Shown here: positions 17,694 through 25,601 of the stretch, piece by piece | Layout of the letters: each line of letters starts with the position of its first letter | How positions within the stretch are numbered: the stretch's first letter is position 1 | NCBI GenBank assembly: GCA_036676195.1 | Contig: JAKFDK010000053.1 | Location: 1 to 64,000, forward strand | From: JAKFDK01 sp036676195 | Lineage (GTDB): Bacteria > Bacillota > Sulfobacillia > Symbiobacteriales > ZC4RG38 | Direction of reading: 5' to 3' | Length of the DNA: 64,000 nt | Made by a program: the position numbers and the translations under genes | Notes under the pieces: generated by a model | Databases searched by the model: none | Seen by the model: the letters and a program-made list of their open reading frames with translations, nothing else | Told to the model about the DNA's origin: nothing

Positions 17694-20174
17694 TTGGATC
17701 TCCATACGATGCTTGACGCCCTGAACCCACCGCAACGTGAAGCCGCCACCCATAGTACCGGTCCCCTGCTCATCCTGGCCGGTGCCGGATCAGGCAAGAC
17801 CCGGGTGCTGGTGGCGCGCATGGCCTGGCTCCTGCAGCAGGGAGTCAGCCCTTACCGCATCATTGCCATCACCTTTACCAATAAAGCCGCGGCGGAAATG
17901 AAGGAACGGGTGCAGCAGGTGATTGGCCCCAGGGCCCGGGATATCTGGGTCAGCACCTTCCATTCCGCCTGCGTCCGCATCCTGCGGCGCGACATCGAAA
18001 AACTGGGGTACAGCCGTGAATTCGCCATTCTCGACACCGGCGACCAGCAGGCGGTGGTCAAGGATATATTGAAAACCTTGAATTTATCAGACAAGCAATA
18101 TAGCGCCAATGCCATGTTGGGTGCCATTTCGGACTGGAAGAATGAACTGAAAGATGAACACACGGCCGCCCGCGAAGCCCGGGACTTCCTGGTCCAGAAG
18201 CAAGCCGAAGTCTATGCGCTCTACCAGCAACGATTGCGGGCCGCCGGTGCCCTGGACTTCGACGACCTCATCCGGCTGACGGTCCGGCTCCTTCAGGAAT
18301 GGCCGCAGGTCAGGGAGTATTACCAGAACAAATTCGAACAAGTGCTGGTGGACGAATACCAGGACACCAACCAGGCCCAGTACATCCTGGTCAGCCTGCT
18401 CGCCGGCAAGCACGGTAACCTGTGTGTGGTGGGCGACGACGACCAGGGCATTTACTCCTGGCGCGGCGCCACTATCCGCAACATCCTGGACTTTGAAGAA
18501 AACTATCCTAACGCCCACGTGGTCAAGCTGGAGCAAAACTACCGTTCTACCCAAAATATCCTGGATGCGGCCAATGCCGTTGTCCACCATAACCTGGGGC
18601 GCAAAGATAAGCGCCTGTTCACCACCGAGGGCCGGGGCGCCCCCATTATCCGTTACCAGGCCCGCGACGAGCACGACGAGGCCTGGTATGTGGCTGACCA
18701 GATCAAAGAAAACCGGCAGCAGGGTACGCCCTGTGGCGACATGGCCATCCTTTACCGCACCCATGCCCAGTCGCGCGCCCTGGAAGAAATCTTTGTGCGC
18801 CGGGAAATCCCGTACGCCATCGTCGGCGGGCTCAAGTTTTTTGAGCGCAAGGAAGTAAAGGATGTCATTGCTTATTTGCGCCTGATCCAGAACCCGGCCG
18901 ATACCATCAGCTTCAAGCGTGCCATTCAGGTACCGCGCCGCGGGGTGGGGCCGGTCACCCTCGACAAGGTGGAAGAGGCGGCCATGGCCCTGGGCAAGCC
19001 GATCCTGGAGGTGGCGTCCTGGGCCGGATCCATGGTGCCGGGCCTGGGCAAGGCGGCGGTGGCCAAGGTGGGGGAGTTTGCCGAGCTCATTCACACCCTG
19101 CGCCGCCAGTATGTCGAGTTTGAACTGCCGCTGCCCGAACTCATCGACCAGGTTCTGACCCGCTCCGGCCTGCTGGCCGAACTGCAGGCCGAAAACACCA
19201 TCGAGGCCCAGGGGCGCATCGAGAACCTGCGGGAAATGAAGTCGGTGGCAATGGACGAGGGTCCGGTCAACAACGATCCCGACTTCGACAACCTGCCCCT
19301 GGCCCGCTTCCTGGAGCGGGTGGCCCTGGTGGCCGATGCCGACAGCCTCGACGGCGGCAGCGCCGACCGGGTGGTCATGATGACCCTGCACACAGCCAAA
19401 GGCCTGGAATTCCCCACCGTCTTCCTCGTGGGTATGGAAGAAGGCGTCTTCCCCAGCAGCCGTTCCGAAGACGAGGAACGCCTCGAGGAAGAGCGGCGGC
19501 TATGCTATGTAGGAATGACCCGGGCCCGGTGCCGGCTGTACCTGACCCATGCTTTTTCGCGCACCCTATACGGACAAACCCGCAACAACGCGCCGTCACG
19601 CTTTCTGGCGGAAATCCCCGAGGAACTGGTTGAGGTCCAGGGCGTGGACTTCAGCAGCAAATACAGCGCCATGCTGGGCGATGTCCCCGGCTACGGCCGC
19701 TTCCGTGGCTATGAGGGCACACCGCGCGGCGGCAACGCCGGCGGCAGCGGCAACGGCAACAGCAACAGCGGCACCTGGGGCAGCCGGACCTGGGGCCAGG
19801 CCCGCCCGCCCGCTGAAGAGGATTTCAGCCCCGCCATCGGCAGCCCGGGATGGGGGCAGGCCGTCCGCAGTGCCACCCCGGCGGTCCCCGCCCCGGCGGC
19901 CCCTACCCCGGCGGCCCCTACCCCGGCGGCCCCTACCCCGGCGGCCCCTACCCCGGCGGCCCCCGCCCCGGCACCGAGCGCCGCCACCCCCGCCGGGGCG
20001 CAGTCGGTCTACGGCCCCGGCGACAGCGTCACCCATGTCAAGTTCGGCACCGGCACGGTGAAGGAACAAAAGGGCGACACAGTAACGGTCATTTTCCCCG
20101 GCATGGGCGAGAAGAACCTGGTGGCCTCCTACTTGCAGCGCAGTCCCGACGATCGGGAGGGCAATTCACCTTGA
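17694..20174 (+). CDS. pcrA: ATP-dependent DNA helicase PcrA (UvrD family)
   Basis: PcrA is a 3'-5' superfamily 1 helicase for repair, rolling-circle replication and removal of RNA polymerase or RecA from DNA. The 826-residue protein has Walker A GAGSGKTR, motif Ia TFTNKAAAEM, Walker B VDEYQDTNQAQY, GDDDQGIYSWRGA, EQNYRS, VMMTLHTAKGLEFP and CYVGMTRARCRLYL. After the motor comes a Gly/Asn/Ser linker, then a Pro-Ala-rich tandem repeat (~residues 733-757). Last is a Tudor-like domain (DSVTHVKFGTGTVKEQKGD) that binds RNA polymerase in B. subtilis PcrA. TTG 17694 has GGAGG eight bases upstream; ATG 17709 is the alternative. It is followed at once by ligA. Confidence 0.95.
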   Translation: MDLHTMLDALNPPQREAATHSTGPLLILAGAGSGKTRVLVARMAWLLQQGVSPYRIIAITFTNKAAAEMKERVQQVIGPRARDIWVSTFHSACVRILRRDIEKLGYSREFAILDTGDQQAVVKDILKTLNLSDKQYSANAMLGAISDWKNELKDEHTAAREARDFLVQKQAEVYALYQQRLRAAGALDFDDLIRLTVRLLQEWPQVREYYQNKFEQVLVDEYQDTNQAQYILVSLLAGKHGNLCVVGDDDQGIYSWRGATIRNILDFEENYPNAHVVKLEQNYRSTQNILDAANAVVHHNLGRKDKRLFTTEGRGAPIIRYQARDEHDEAWYVADQIKENRQQGTPCGDMAILYRTHAQSRALEEIFVRREIPYAIVGGLKFFERKEVKDVIAYLRLIQNPADTISFKRAIQVPRRGVGPVTLDKVEEAAMALGKPILEVASWAGSMVPGLGKAAVAKVGEFAELIHTLRRQYVEFELPLPELIDQVLTRSGLLAELQAENTIEAQGRIENLREMKSVAMDEGPVNNDPDFDNLPLARFLERVALVADADSLDGGSADRVVMMTLHTAKGLEFPTVFLVGMEEGVFPSSRSEDEERLEEERRLCYVGMTRARCRLYLTHAFSRTLYGQTRNNAPSRFLAEIPEELVEVQGVDFSSKYSAMLGDVPGYGRFRGYEGTPRGGNAGGSGNGNSNSGTWGSRTWGQARPPAEEDFSPAIGSPGWGQAVRSATPAVPAPAAPTPAAPTPAAPTPAAPTPAAPAPAPSAATPAGAQSVYGPGDSVTHVKFGTGTVKEQKGDTVTVIFPGMGEKNLVASYLQRSPDDREGNSP
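19891..19965 (+). repeat. 15-bp tandem repeat in the pcrA linker (five copies)
   Basis: The unit CCCCGGCGGCCCCTA is repeated four times exactly and a fifth time with two changes. It encodes Pro/Ala/Thr repeats in the flexible linker before the C-terminal domain. In-frame copy-number change would alter linker length without disrupting the helicase. Confidence 0.9.
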
Positions 20175-22183
20175 TGCGTGACGCAGCAATCCGGCGGATG
20201 GATGAACTGGTCCGGATCATTCAACACCACAATGACCTGTATTACGTGCAGGATGCTCCGGCCATTGCCGACGCCGAATGGGACGCCCTGCTCCGGGAAC
20301 TGCAGGCTCTGGAGGCCGAGTTCCCGGACCTGGCCCGGCCGGATTCACCCACCCAGCGGGTCGGTGCGGCACCGGCGACAGATTTCGCCAAAGTCAGGCA
20401 CGACCCGCCCATGATGTCCCTGGACAACGCCTTTGGCGCCGAGGAACTGCGGGACTTTGACCGGCGCGCCCGCGGGCTGGCGGAAACAGACGACCTGGAG
20501 TACGTGGGCGAACTGAAGATCGACGGCCTCTCCATTTCCCTGCGCTACGAAAACGGGCTGTTTGTCCAGGGGGCGACGCGGGGCGACGGGGCCGAGGGGG
20601 AGGACGTCACCCAGAACCTGAAAACCATCGATTCCATCCCCCTGCGCCTGAGCGGAGACCGGGTTCCCCCGTTGCTGGTAGTCCGCGGCGAAGTGTACAT
20701 GCCCAGGGCCTCCTTCGACCGCATGAATGCGGCCCTGCTGGCCGAGGGGAAGGAGCCCAAGGCCAACCCGCGCAACGCCGCCGCCGGATCGGTGCGGGTC
20801 AAGGACCCCCGGGTCACCCGGTCCCGCAAGCTCGACACCTTCATCTATACCCTGGTCACCGTACCGGACTTCATCCATACCCACTGGGACAGCCTGGAGT
20901 ACCTGCAGGAACTCGGTTTCAAGGTCAACCCGGAGCGGCGGCGGCTGGGGACTGTCGACGCCGTCGTGGCCTGGACCGAAACCTGGCGGCAGCAGCGCTT
21001 CGAACTGCCATACGACATCGACGGCCTGGTCGTCAAGGTCAACAATCTCGACCTGCGGGCGCGGCTGGGAGTCACCGCCAGGTTTCCCCGCTGGGCGGTG
21101 GCCTTCAAGTATCCGGCCGAGCAGGCAGAAACAGTGGTGGAAGACATCACCGTCGAGGTGGGCCGGACCGGCGCCGTCACCCCCTCGGCCGACCTGCGGC
21201 CGGTCCGGGTCGCCGGCACCGTCGTCCGGCGGGCCACCCTGCATAACGAAGACCAGATCCGGCAACTCGATGTGCGCATCGGGGACACCGTCATCATCGA
21301 AAAGGCCGGCGAAATCATCCCCAAGGTGGTACGGGTGGTAACGGAGCGGCGGCCGCCCGACACCGAGCCGTGGCAGATGCCCGCCCACTGCCCGCAGTGC
21401 GGCACACCCCTGGTCCGGAGCGAAGGCGAGGCGGCGACCCGCTGCCCCAACATCGCCTGCCCGGCCCAGCAGTTCCGGGCCATCCTCCACTTTGCCTCCC
21501 GCGACGCCATGAACATCGAGGGCCTGGGCGAGCAGTGGATCGCCCAGTTCCTTGAAGAGGGCCTGATCCGCGACGTCGCCGACATCTACCTGTTGCCGCA
21601 GCAACGGGCAAAGCTGCTGCAACTGGAGCGGATGGGCGAAAAACTGGCCGACAACCTGCTGGAATCCATCGAACGAACCAGGCAGCACCCGCTGCACCGC
21701 CTGCTGTTTGCCCTGGGCATCCGCAACGTCGGTGAAAAGGGCGCCAGAGACCTGGCCAGGCATTTTGGCCACCTCCACGCCCTCATGCAGGCGGGGCCGG
21801 AGGAACTGACCGCCGTCAGCGGGGTGGGCCCGGTCATGGCCGAGTCCGTCATCGCCTACTTCCAGGCGGAGCGCAACCAGGACCTGGTCCGGCGCCTGCG
21901 GGCAGCCGGCCTGAATACCACCGAGCCGGTCGATGAGGCGCCGGCGGGTGCCCGGCCCCTGGAGGGGCAGACGGTGGTGGTGACCGGCACCCTGCCGAGC
22001 TGGGGCCGCAAAGAAGCCGAAGATCTGATCGAGCGGCTGGGCGGCAAGGCCGCCGGCAGCGTCAGCAAGAAAACCAGCTTTGTGCTGGCCGGAGAGGCAG
22101 CCGGTTCCAAGCTGGATAAGGCCCGCAGTCTGGGTGTGCCGGTTCTGAATGAAGAGGAATTCAGGGAAAAGTTTAGTCTTTAA
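20174..22183 (+). CDS. ligA: NAD-dependent DNA ligase
   Basis: LigA seals nicks in duplex DNA with NAD+ as adenylate donor. The 669-residue length is normal. The adenylated Lys is at about residue 115 in ELKIDGLSISLRYENG. An OB domain follows. The four-Cys zinc finger (CPQCGTPL...CPNIACPA) is at about 407-433. Helix-hairpin-helix repeats (GIRNVGEKGARDLARHFG; AVSGVGPVMAESV) and a C-terminal BRCT domain (GQTVVVTGTLPSWGRKEAE) complete it. The ATG at 20174 shares a base with the pcrA stop (TGATG), giving the pcrA-ligA pair common in Firmicutes. Confidence 0.97.
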   Translation: MRDAAIRRMDELVRIIQHHNDLYYVQDAPAIADAEWDALLRELQALEAEFPDLARPDSPTQRVGAAPATDFAKVRHDPPMMSLDNAFGAEELRDFDRRARGLAETDDLEYVGELKIDGLSISLRYENGLFVQGATRGDGAEGEDVTQNLKTIDSIPLRLSGDRVPPLLVVRGEVYMPRASFDRMNAALLAEGKEPKANPRNAAAGSVRVKDPRVTRSRKLDTFIYTLVTVPDFIHTHWDSLEYLQELGFKVNPERRRLGTVDAVVAWTETWRQQRFELPYDIDGLVVKVNNLDLRARLGVTARFPRWAVAFKYPAEQAETVVEDITVEVGRTGAVTPSADLRPVRVAGTVVRRATLHNEDQIRQLDVRIGDTVIIEKAGEIIPKVVRVVTERRPPDTEPWQMPAHCPQCGTPLVRSEGEAATRCPNIACPAQQFRAILHFASRDAMNIEGLGEQWIAQFLEEGLIRDVADIYLLPQQRAKLLQLERMGEKLADNLLESIERTRQHPLHRLLFALGIRNVGEKGARDLARHFGHLHALMQAGPEELTAVSGVGPVMAESVIAYFQAERNQDLVRRLRAAGLNTTEPVDEAPAGARPLEGQTVVVTGTLPSWGRKEAEDLIERLGGKAAGSVSKKTSFVLAGEAAGSKLDKARSLGVPVLNEEEFREKFSL

Positions 22184-22214
22184 GGCGGCCCGGCTGCACA
22201 ACCAGGTTCTGAAT

Positions 22215-22372
22215 GGTGCCGCTGCTGCATAATTCTGCCGTGGATACCGGAACGGGGAACCAGCAAAGGGAGCAAATTGCCTGTACTCCCAAAAGACGGC
22301 GAATAACGCGAGCAGGATTCCTCGTCATCCCCAGCGAATCAACCGGGTACAAGAAGAAGCTTAAAACGCAGT
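22215..22372 (+). promoter_or_regulatory. Structured 5' leader of the oppDF genes, possible riboswitch
   Basis: The 308-base gap between ligA and the transporter ATPase genes shows no convincing gene. It contains conserved-looking RNA blocks: ATAATTC, GGAACGGGGAACC, AGCAAAGGGAGC, GCAGGATTCC and ATCCCCAGCGAATCAACC. The order of these blocks weakly resembles the cyclic di-AMP (ydaO/yuaA) riboswitch, which has GGGGGAACC and CAGCUAAC cores. The terminator-like hairpin that follows would fit an expression platform. The resemblance is by eye only; a T-box was considered and is not supported. Confidence 0.3.
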
Positions 22373-22437
22373 ACGAGCCAGGAACATCGGGGTGAAGTGA
22401 CCACAGTTGGGGTGGTTCCCGGTACCGGGCTCGTTTT
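22373..22437 (+). terminator. Terminator-like hairpin in the oppDF leader
   Basis: ACGAGCC (22373-22379) pairs with GGCTCGT (22428-22434), extended inward by GGAAC with GTTCC, and is followed by TTTTAT. It ends 54 bases before the ATG at 22492. It may end the pcrA-ligA transcript or act as a conditional terminator for the downstream genes. Confidence 0.5.
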
Positions 22438-22491
22438 ATCTGGGGTCTGCTGCCGCCCGGTAGATAAAGGACGGATACGAGGAGTGAGCCG

Positions 22492-23487
22492 ATGAGCGAA
22501 AAACTGGTTGAAATCCGCAACCTCCGCACCCACTTCTACACGGAAGATGGAGTTGTGCCTGCGGTGGATGGGGTCAGCCTTTACATCAAGAGGGGCGAAA
22601 CGCTGGGCGTGGTGGGCGAGTCTGGTTGTGGCAAGAGCGTCACCTCGCTCTCCATCATGCGGCTGATCCCCAACCCACCTGGAAAAATCGTGGGCGGAGA
22701 AATCCTGTTCAACGGTGAAAACCTGCTCAAGAAGCCAGAAGCCGAAATGCGCAAGATCCGCGGCAACGAGGTCTCCATGATCTTTCAGGAGCCCATGACC
22801 TCGCTGAATCCGGTCTTTACTGTCGGTGACCAGATTGCCGAGGCGATTCAGCTCCATCAGGGTCTTCATTATAAGGCAGCTCTGGCGAAGGCCGTCGAAA
22901 TGCTCCGGCTGGTTGGTATTCCGGAGCCGCAGAAGCGAATTCATAACTACCCGCACCAGATGTCCGGCGGCATGCGCCAGCGCATCATGATCGCCATGGC
23001 TCTGAGCTGCAATCCCAAACTGCTGATTGCCGACGAACCCACCACCGCACTTGACGTCACCATCCAGGCCCAGATCCTGGAGCTGATGAAGAAGCTGAAG
23101 AAGGAACTGGGTATGGCCATCATGCTGATTACCCACGACCTGGGTGTAGTGGCGGAAATGTGCGAGCGCGTCGTCGTCATGTACGCCGGCAAGGTGGTTG
23201 AAGAGAGCGACGTCGTCTCGCTTTTCAAGGACCCGCTGCATCCGTACACCGAAGGTCTGTTGCAGTCGGTGCCCCGGCTTGACGAACAGCGGGAGAAGCT
23301 ACACGTCATCGAAGGCGTGGTGCCCAACCCCATGAATATGCCCGAAGGCTGCCGTTTTCACCCGCGGTGCCCCCATGCCGAAGACCGGTGCAAGCAGGTG
23401 GAGCCTGCCCTGGAGAAGGTTGGCGAGGGCCGGTATGTAGCCTGCCACGTGGCTGCTGATCGTCTGGCAAAGGGGGTCGCGCGCTGA
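22492..23487 (+). CDS. Oligopeptide/dipeptide ABC transporter ATPase (OppD/DppD type)
   Basis: This 331-residue nucleotide-binding protein would drive peptide uptake through the membrane. It has Walker A GESGCGKS, Q-loop IFQEPMTSLNPVF, signature SGGMRQR, Walker B KLLIADEPTTALD and H-loop ITHDLGVV. The OppD-type C-terminal extension has a Cys-containing motif, MPEGCRFHPRCPHAEDRC. The ATG follows GAGGAG. It overlaps the next ATPase gene by one base (TGATG). No permease or binding-protein gene is near, so the partners must be encoded elsewhere. Peptide import would also be required by a Phr-like signal such as the one at 1.8 kb, but no link is shown. Confidence 0.9.
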   Translation: MSEKLVEIRNLRTHFYTEDGVVPAVDGVSLYIKRGETLGVVGESGCGKSVTSLSIMRLIPNPPGKIVGGEILFNGENLLKKPEAEMRKIRGNEVSMIFQEPMTSLNPVFTVGDQIAEAIQLHQGLHYKAALAKAVEMLRLVGIPEPQKRIHNYPHQMSGGMRQRIMIAMALSCNPKLLIADEPTTALDVTIQAQILELMKKLKKELGMAIMLITHDLGVVAEMCERVVVMYAGKVVEESDVVSLFKDPLHPYTEGLLQSVPRLDEQREKLHVIEGVVPNPMNMPEGCRFHPRCPHAEDRCKQVEPALEKVGEGRYVACHVAADRLAKGVAR

Positions 23488-24488
23488 TGGCTCTGGCAAC
23501 CCCGGTCAAAACACAAAAAGAAATACTCATGCAAGTCCGGGACCTGAAGCGATGGTTCCCGGTCACCGGCGGCGGCCTCATTTCCAGGGTTACCGGCCAC
23601 GTCAAGGCGGTTGACGGCGTGAGCTTCGATATCCGCCGCGGCGAGACCCTTGGCCTGGTCGGCGAGTCCGGGTGCGGCAAGACCACCCTGGGTAAGGTTC
23701 TGTTACGGCTGCAGGAGCCCACCAGCGGTTCCGTGTTCTTCGAAGGCCGGGATATCTTCAAACTGGGCCGCGAGGACATGCGCAAACTGCGCCGGGAGAT
23801 GCAGATCATCTTCCAGGACCCATACGCCTCGCTGAACCCGCGTATGACCGTCGGCGAAATTGTCGGTGAACCCCTGGAGATCCACGGCGTGGCCAGAGGC
23901 GCCGAAAAGCAGCGCCGGGTGCAAAAACTGCTTGAAGTGGTGGGGTTGGCGTCCTTCCACGCCCGGCGATATCCGCATGAATTCTCCGGTGGTCAGCGCC
24001 AGCGCATTGGCATTGCCCGTTCACTGGCACTGAACCCCAAACTCATTATCTGCGATGAACCGGTCTCTGCACTGGACGTTTCCATTCAGTCCCAGGTGCT
24101 CAACCTGCTGGCCGAACTGCAGAAAGAATTCAACCTGACCTACCTCTTCATTGCCCATGGGCTGTCGGTGGTCAAGCACGTCTCCGACCGGGTGGGCGTC
24201 ATGTACCTGGGCAAGCTGGTCGAACTGGCCGACAAGAACGAGATCTATGCCAATCCAAAGCATCCGTATACCGAAGCCCTGATGAGTGCCATTCCTGTTC
24301 CTGATCCGACGGTACGGCGGGAGCGCATCATTCTGGAGGGTGACGTACCCAGCCCCATTGACCCACCCGCCGGTTGTCGTTTTCATACCCGTTGCCGTCT
24401 GGCTGTCGAGGCATGCCGGCACGAAGAACCGCAACTGGTGGACATTGGCGGCGGCCACTGGGTGGCCTGCCCCCTCCGGACCCACTGA
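23487..24488 (+). CDS. Oligopeptide/dipeptide ABC transporter ATPase (OppF/DppF type)
   Basis: This is the second ATPase of the pair, with 333 residues. Motifs are Walker A GESGCGKTTLGKV, Q-loop IFQDPYASLNPRM, signature EFSGGQRQRIGIARSLALN, Walker B LIICDEPVSALD and H-loop FIAHGLSVV. It also has the C-terminal motif PAGCRFHTRCRLAVEAC. OppF-type subunits heterodimerise with OppD-type subunits. The H-loop His is followed by Gly rather than the common Asp. A strong terminator follows after 14 bases, so the two ATPases form the whole operon. Confidence 0.9.
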   Translation: MALATPVKTQKEILMQVRDLKRWFPVTGGGLISRVTGHVKAVDGVSFDIRRGETLGLVGESGCGKTTLGKVLLRLQEPTSGSVFFEGRDIFKLGREDMRKLRREMQIIFQDPYASLNPRMTVGEIVGEPLEIHGVARGAEKQRRVQKLLEVVGLASFHARRYPHEFSGGQRQRIGIARSLALNPKLIICDEPVSALDVSIQSQVLNLLAELQKEFNLTYLFIAHGLSVVKHVSDRVGVMYLGKLVELADKNEIYANPKHPYTEALMSAIPVPDPTVRRERIILEGDVPSPIDPPAGCRFHTRCRLAVEACRHEEPQLVDIGGGHWVACPLRTH

Positions 24489-24502
24489 ACCCCCGCACTC
24501 AA

Positions 24503-24536
24503 ACCCCCGCAAGTCAACCTTGCGGGGGTCATTATT
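24503..24536 (+). terminator. Strong bidirectional terminator
   Basis: ACCCCCGCAAG (24503-24513) pairs perfectly with CTTGCGGGGGT (24519-24529) around a five-base loop, followed by CATTATTT. It lies between the convergent OppF-type and MarR genes. Confidence 0.85.
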
Positions 24537-24541
24537 TGGCC

Positions 24542-25054
24542 TCACACGGGTGCCGGGAGTTCCATCGACTCGTCAACCTTGGCCAGAAATTCATGCACAT
24601 CCTGGTCGCCCACCAGATGTGCCGCGTATCTGACCAATGTGTTCAACAAATGGTCCTGTTCTGCCAGGGGCAGGTGGCGGGCAAAGGTGCTGGTGGGTAA
24701 ATCGCGGGCAGCATCATCGAAATACTGCCGGCGGATCTCCTCGCCCCTGGGGGTGAGGGCAACCAATTGCACCCGCCGATCCTCGGACAGGTGACGGCAG
24801 ACGATCAGCCCCTTTTGAATCAGCCGGCGCAGCAAGCCGGAGACCGTGCCCGGATCCGTATACAGACGCCTCGCCAATTCCAACGTGCGCAATGGATGCC
24901 CGGGGAGCAGGGCCGTCACCAGGCGTAACTGCCCGGAGGTCAAGTCCCAGCGGGAGTGGGCATATCTGTCCAGAATATTTTCCTGCATACGATGAATGGC
25001 AGAAATCAGGCGTGTAATGCGCACCATTTCCCGATCATTGGCATCATGGTACAA
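24542..25054 (-). CDS. MarR-family transcriptional regulator
   Basis: MarR proteins are dimeric winged-helix repressors that often respond to small molecules or oxidation. The winged helix is recognisable in LRTLELARRLYTDPGTVSGLLRRLIQKGLIVCRHLSEDRR (quoted here as spans: LRTLELARRLYTDPG, then SGLLRRLIQKGLI, then SEDRR), with flanking dimerisation helices. I chose the TTG at 25054 because AGGAGG lies seven bases upstream, giving 170 residues. The frame is open to an ATG at 25093, but that codon follows directly on a TATAAT at 25111-25106 and would be almost leaderless. Its target is unknown; no divergent efflux or resistance gene is adjacent. Confidence 0.82.
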   Translation of the reverse strand: MYHDANDREMVRITRLISAIHRMQENILDRYAHSRWDLTSGQLRLVTALLPGHPLRTLELARRLYTDPGTVSGLLRRLIQKGLIVCRHLSEDRRVQLVALTPRGEEIRRQYFDDAARDLPTSTFARHLPLAEQDHLLNTLVRYAAHLVGDQDVHEFLAKVDESMELPAPV

Positions 25055-25246
25055 CCTCAACACCTCCTCTATCCTCGAGGTTTCAAAAAACATTAATTGA
25101 TTTCGATTATATATGATAAATTCCTTTGAGTATGCATATGTATTTAGTCGATTAATGCTGCACTTTATTTATGAGAACCAGGGCAGTTTTGTCCAGCAAA
25201 TCGTCAACATGCCCAAAAGTGTGGATACTGCTACTGATCACTTACG

Positions 25247-25276
25247 TTGCCCACGTCTTTCCCTGCATGGTAAAAT
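25247..25276 (+). promoter_or_regulatory. Predicted promoter of gatCAB
   Basis: TTGCCC (25247-25252) and TAAAAT (25271-25276) are 18 bases apart, ending 30 bases before the gatC start. The 25112-25246 stretch upstream is AT-rich and holds no visible gene. Confidence 0.5.
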
Positions 25277-25306
25277 AGCGTGGTAGTCCGGAAGGAGGGC
25301 CCAGTC

Positions 25307-25597
25307 GTGGCGATTAACCGCGAACAGGTCGATCATGTGGCCAGGCTCGCGCGCTTGGGGCTGACCGAAGCGGAGAAGGATTCCTTTACCGTTCAGCTCA
25401 GCCGAATCCTGGAACACATGCAGGCCATGAATGCGTTGGATACCAAAGATGTGCCTCCGACCTTCCATATCTTGCCCCTGCAGAACGTGCTGCGGGCAGA
25501 CGATCCGCACGAATCGCTGCCGCAGTCGTCCGCCCTGGCCAACGCACCGCAGGCGGAAGCCGGTGCGGTCAAGGTGCCCAAGATTACGGAGGGCTAA
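25307..25597 (+). CDS. gatC: Asp/Glu-tRNA amidotransferase subunit C
   Basis: GatC is the small stabilising subunit of GatCAB, which converts Glu-tRNA(Gln) and Asp-tRNA(Asn) to the amides. At 96 residues it has the normal size, with the family pattern VDHVARLARLGLTEAEKD and the C-terminal PKITEG. GTG 25307 has AGGAGGG upstream; the frame is open to 25280 but that start lacks a ribosome binding site. It is the first gene of gatC-gatA-gatB. Confidence 0.94.
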   Translation: MAINREQVDHVARLARLGLTEAEKDSFTVQLSRILEHMQAMNALDTKDVPPTFHILPLQNVLRADDPHESLPQSSALANAPQAEAGAVKVPKITEG

Positions 25598-25601
25598 GTC
25601 A

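Noticed and set aside
19887..19974. CRISPR-like array
   Set aside because: The repeated units are direct 15-bp tandem copies without spacers, inside the pcrA reading frame.
20345..22201. Long minus-strand frame of 618 codons opposite ligA
   Set aside because: Antisense shadow of a fully recognisable ligase gene; no ribosome binding site or motif supports it.
22184..22491. T-box leader for the OppD-type gene
   Set aside because: GGGGTGGTTCC near the hairpin recalls the T-box core, but the conserved GGNACC sequence, the AG bulge and a specifier loop are absent.
25431..25601. N-terminal extension of GatA
   Set aside because: The extension is the gatC sequence read in another frame; the TTG at 25602 has a proper ribosome binding site and matches the family start.
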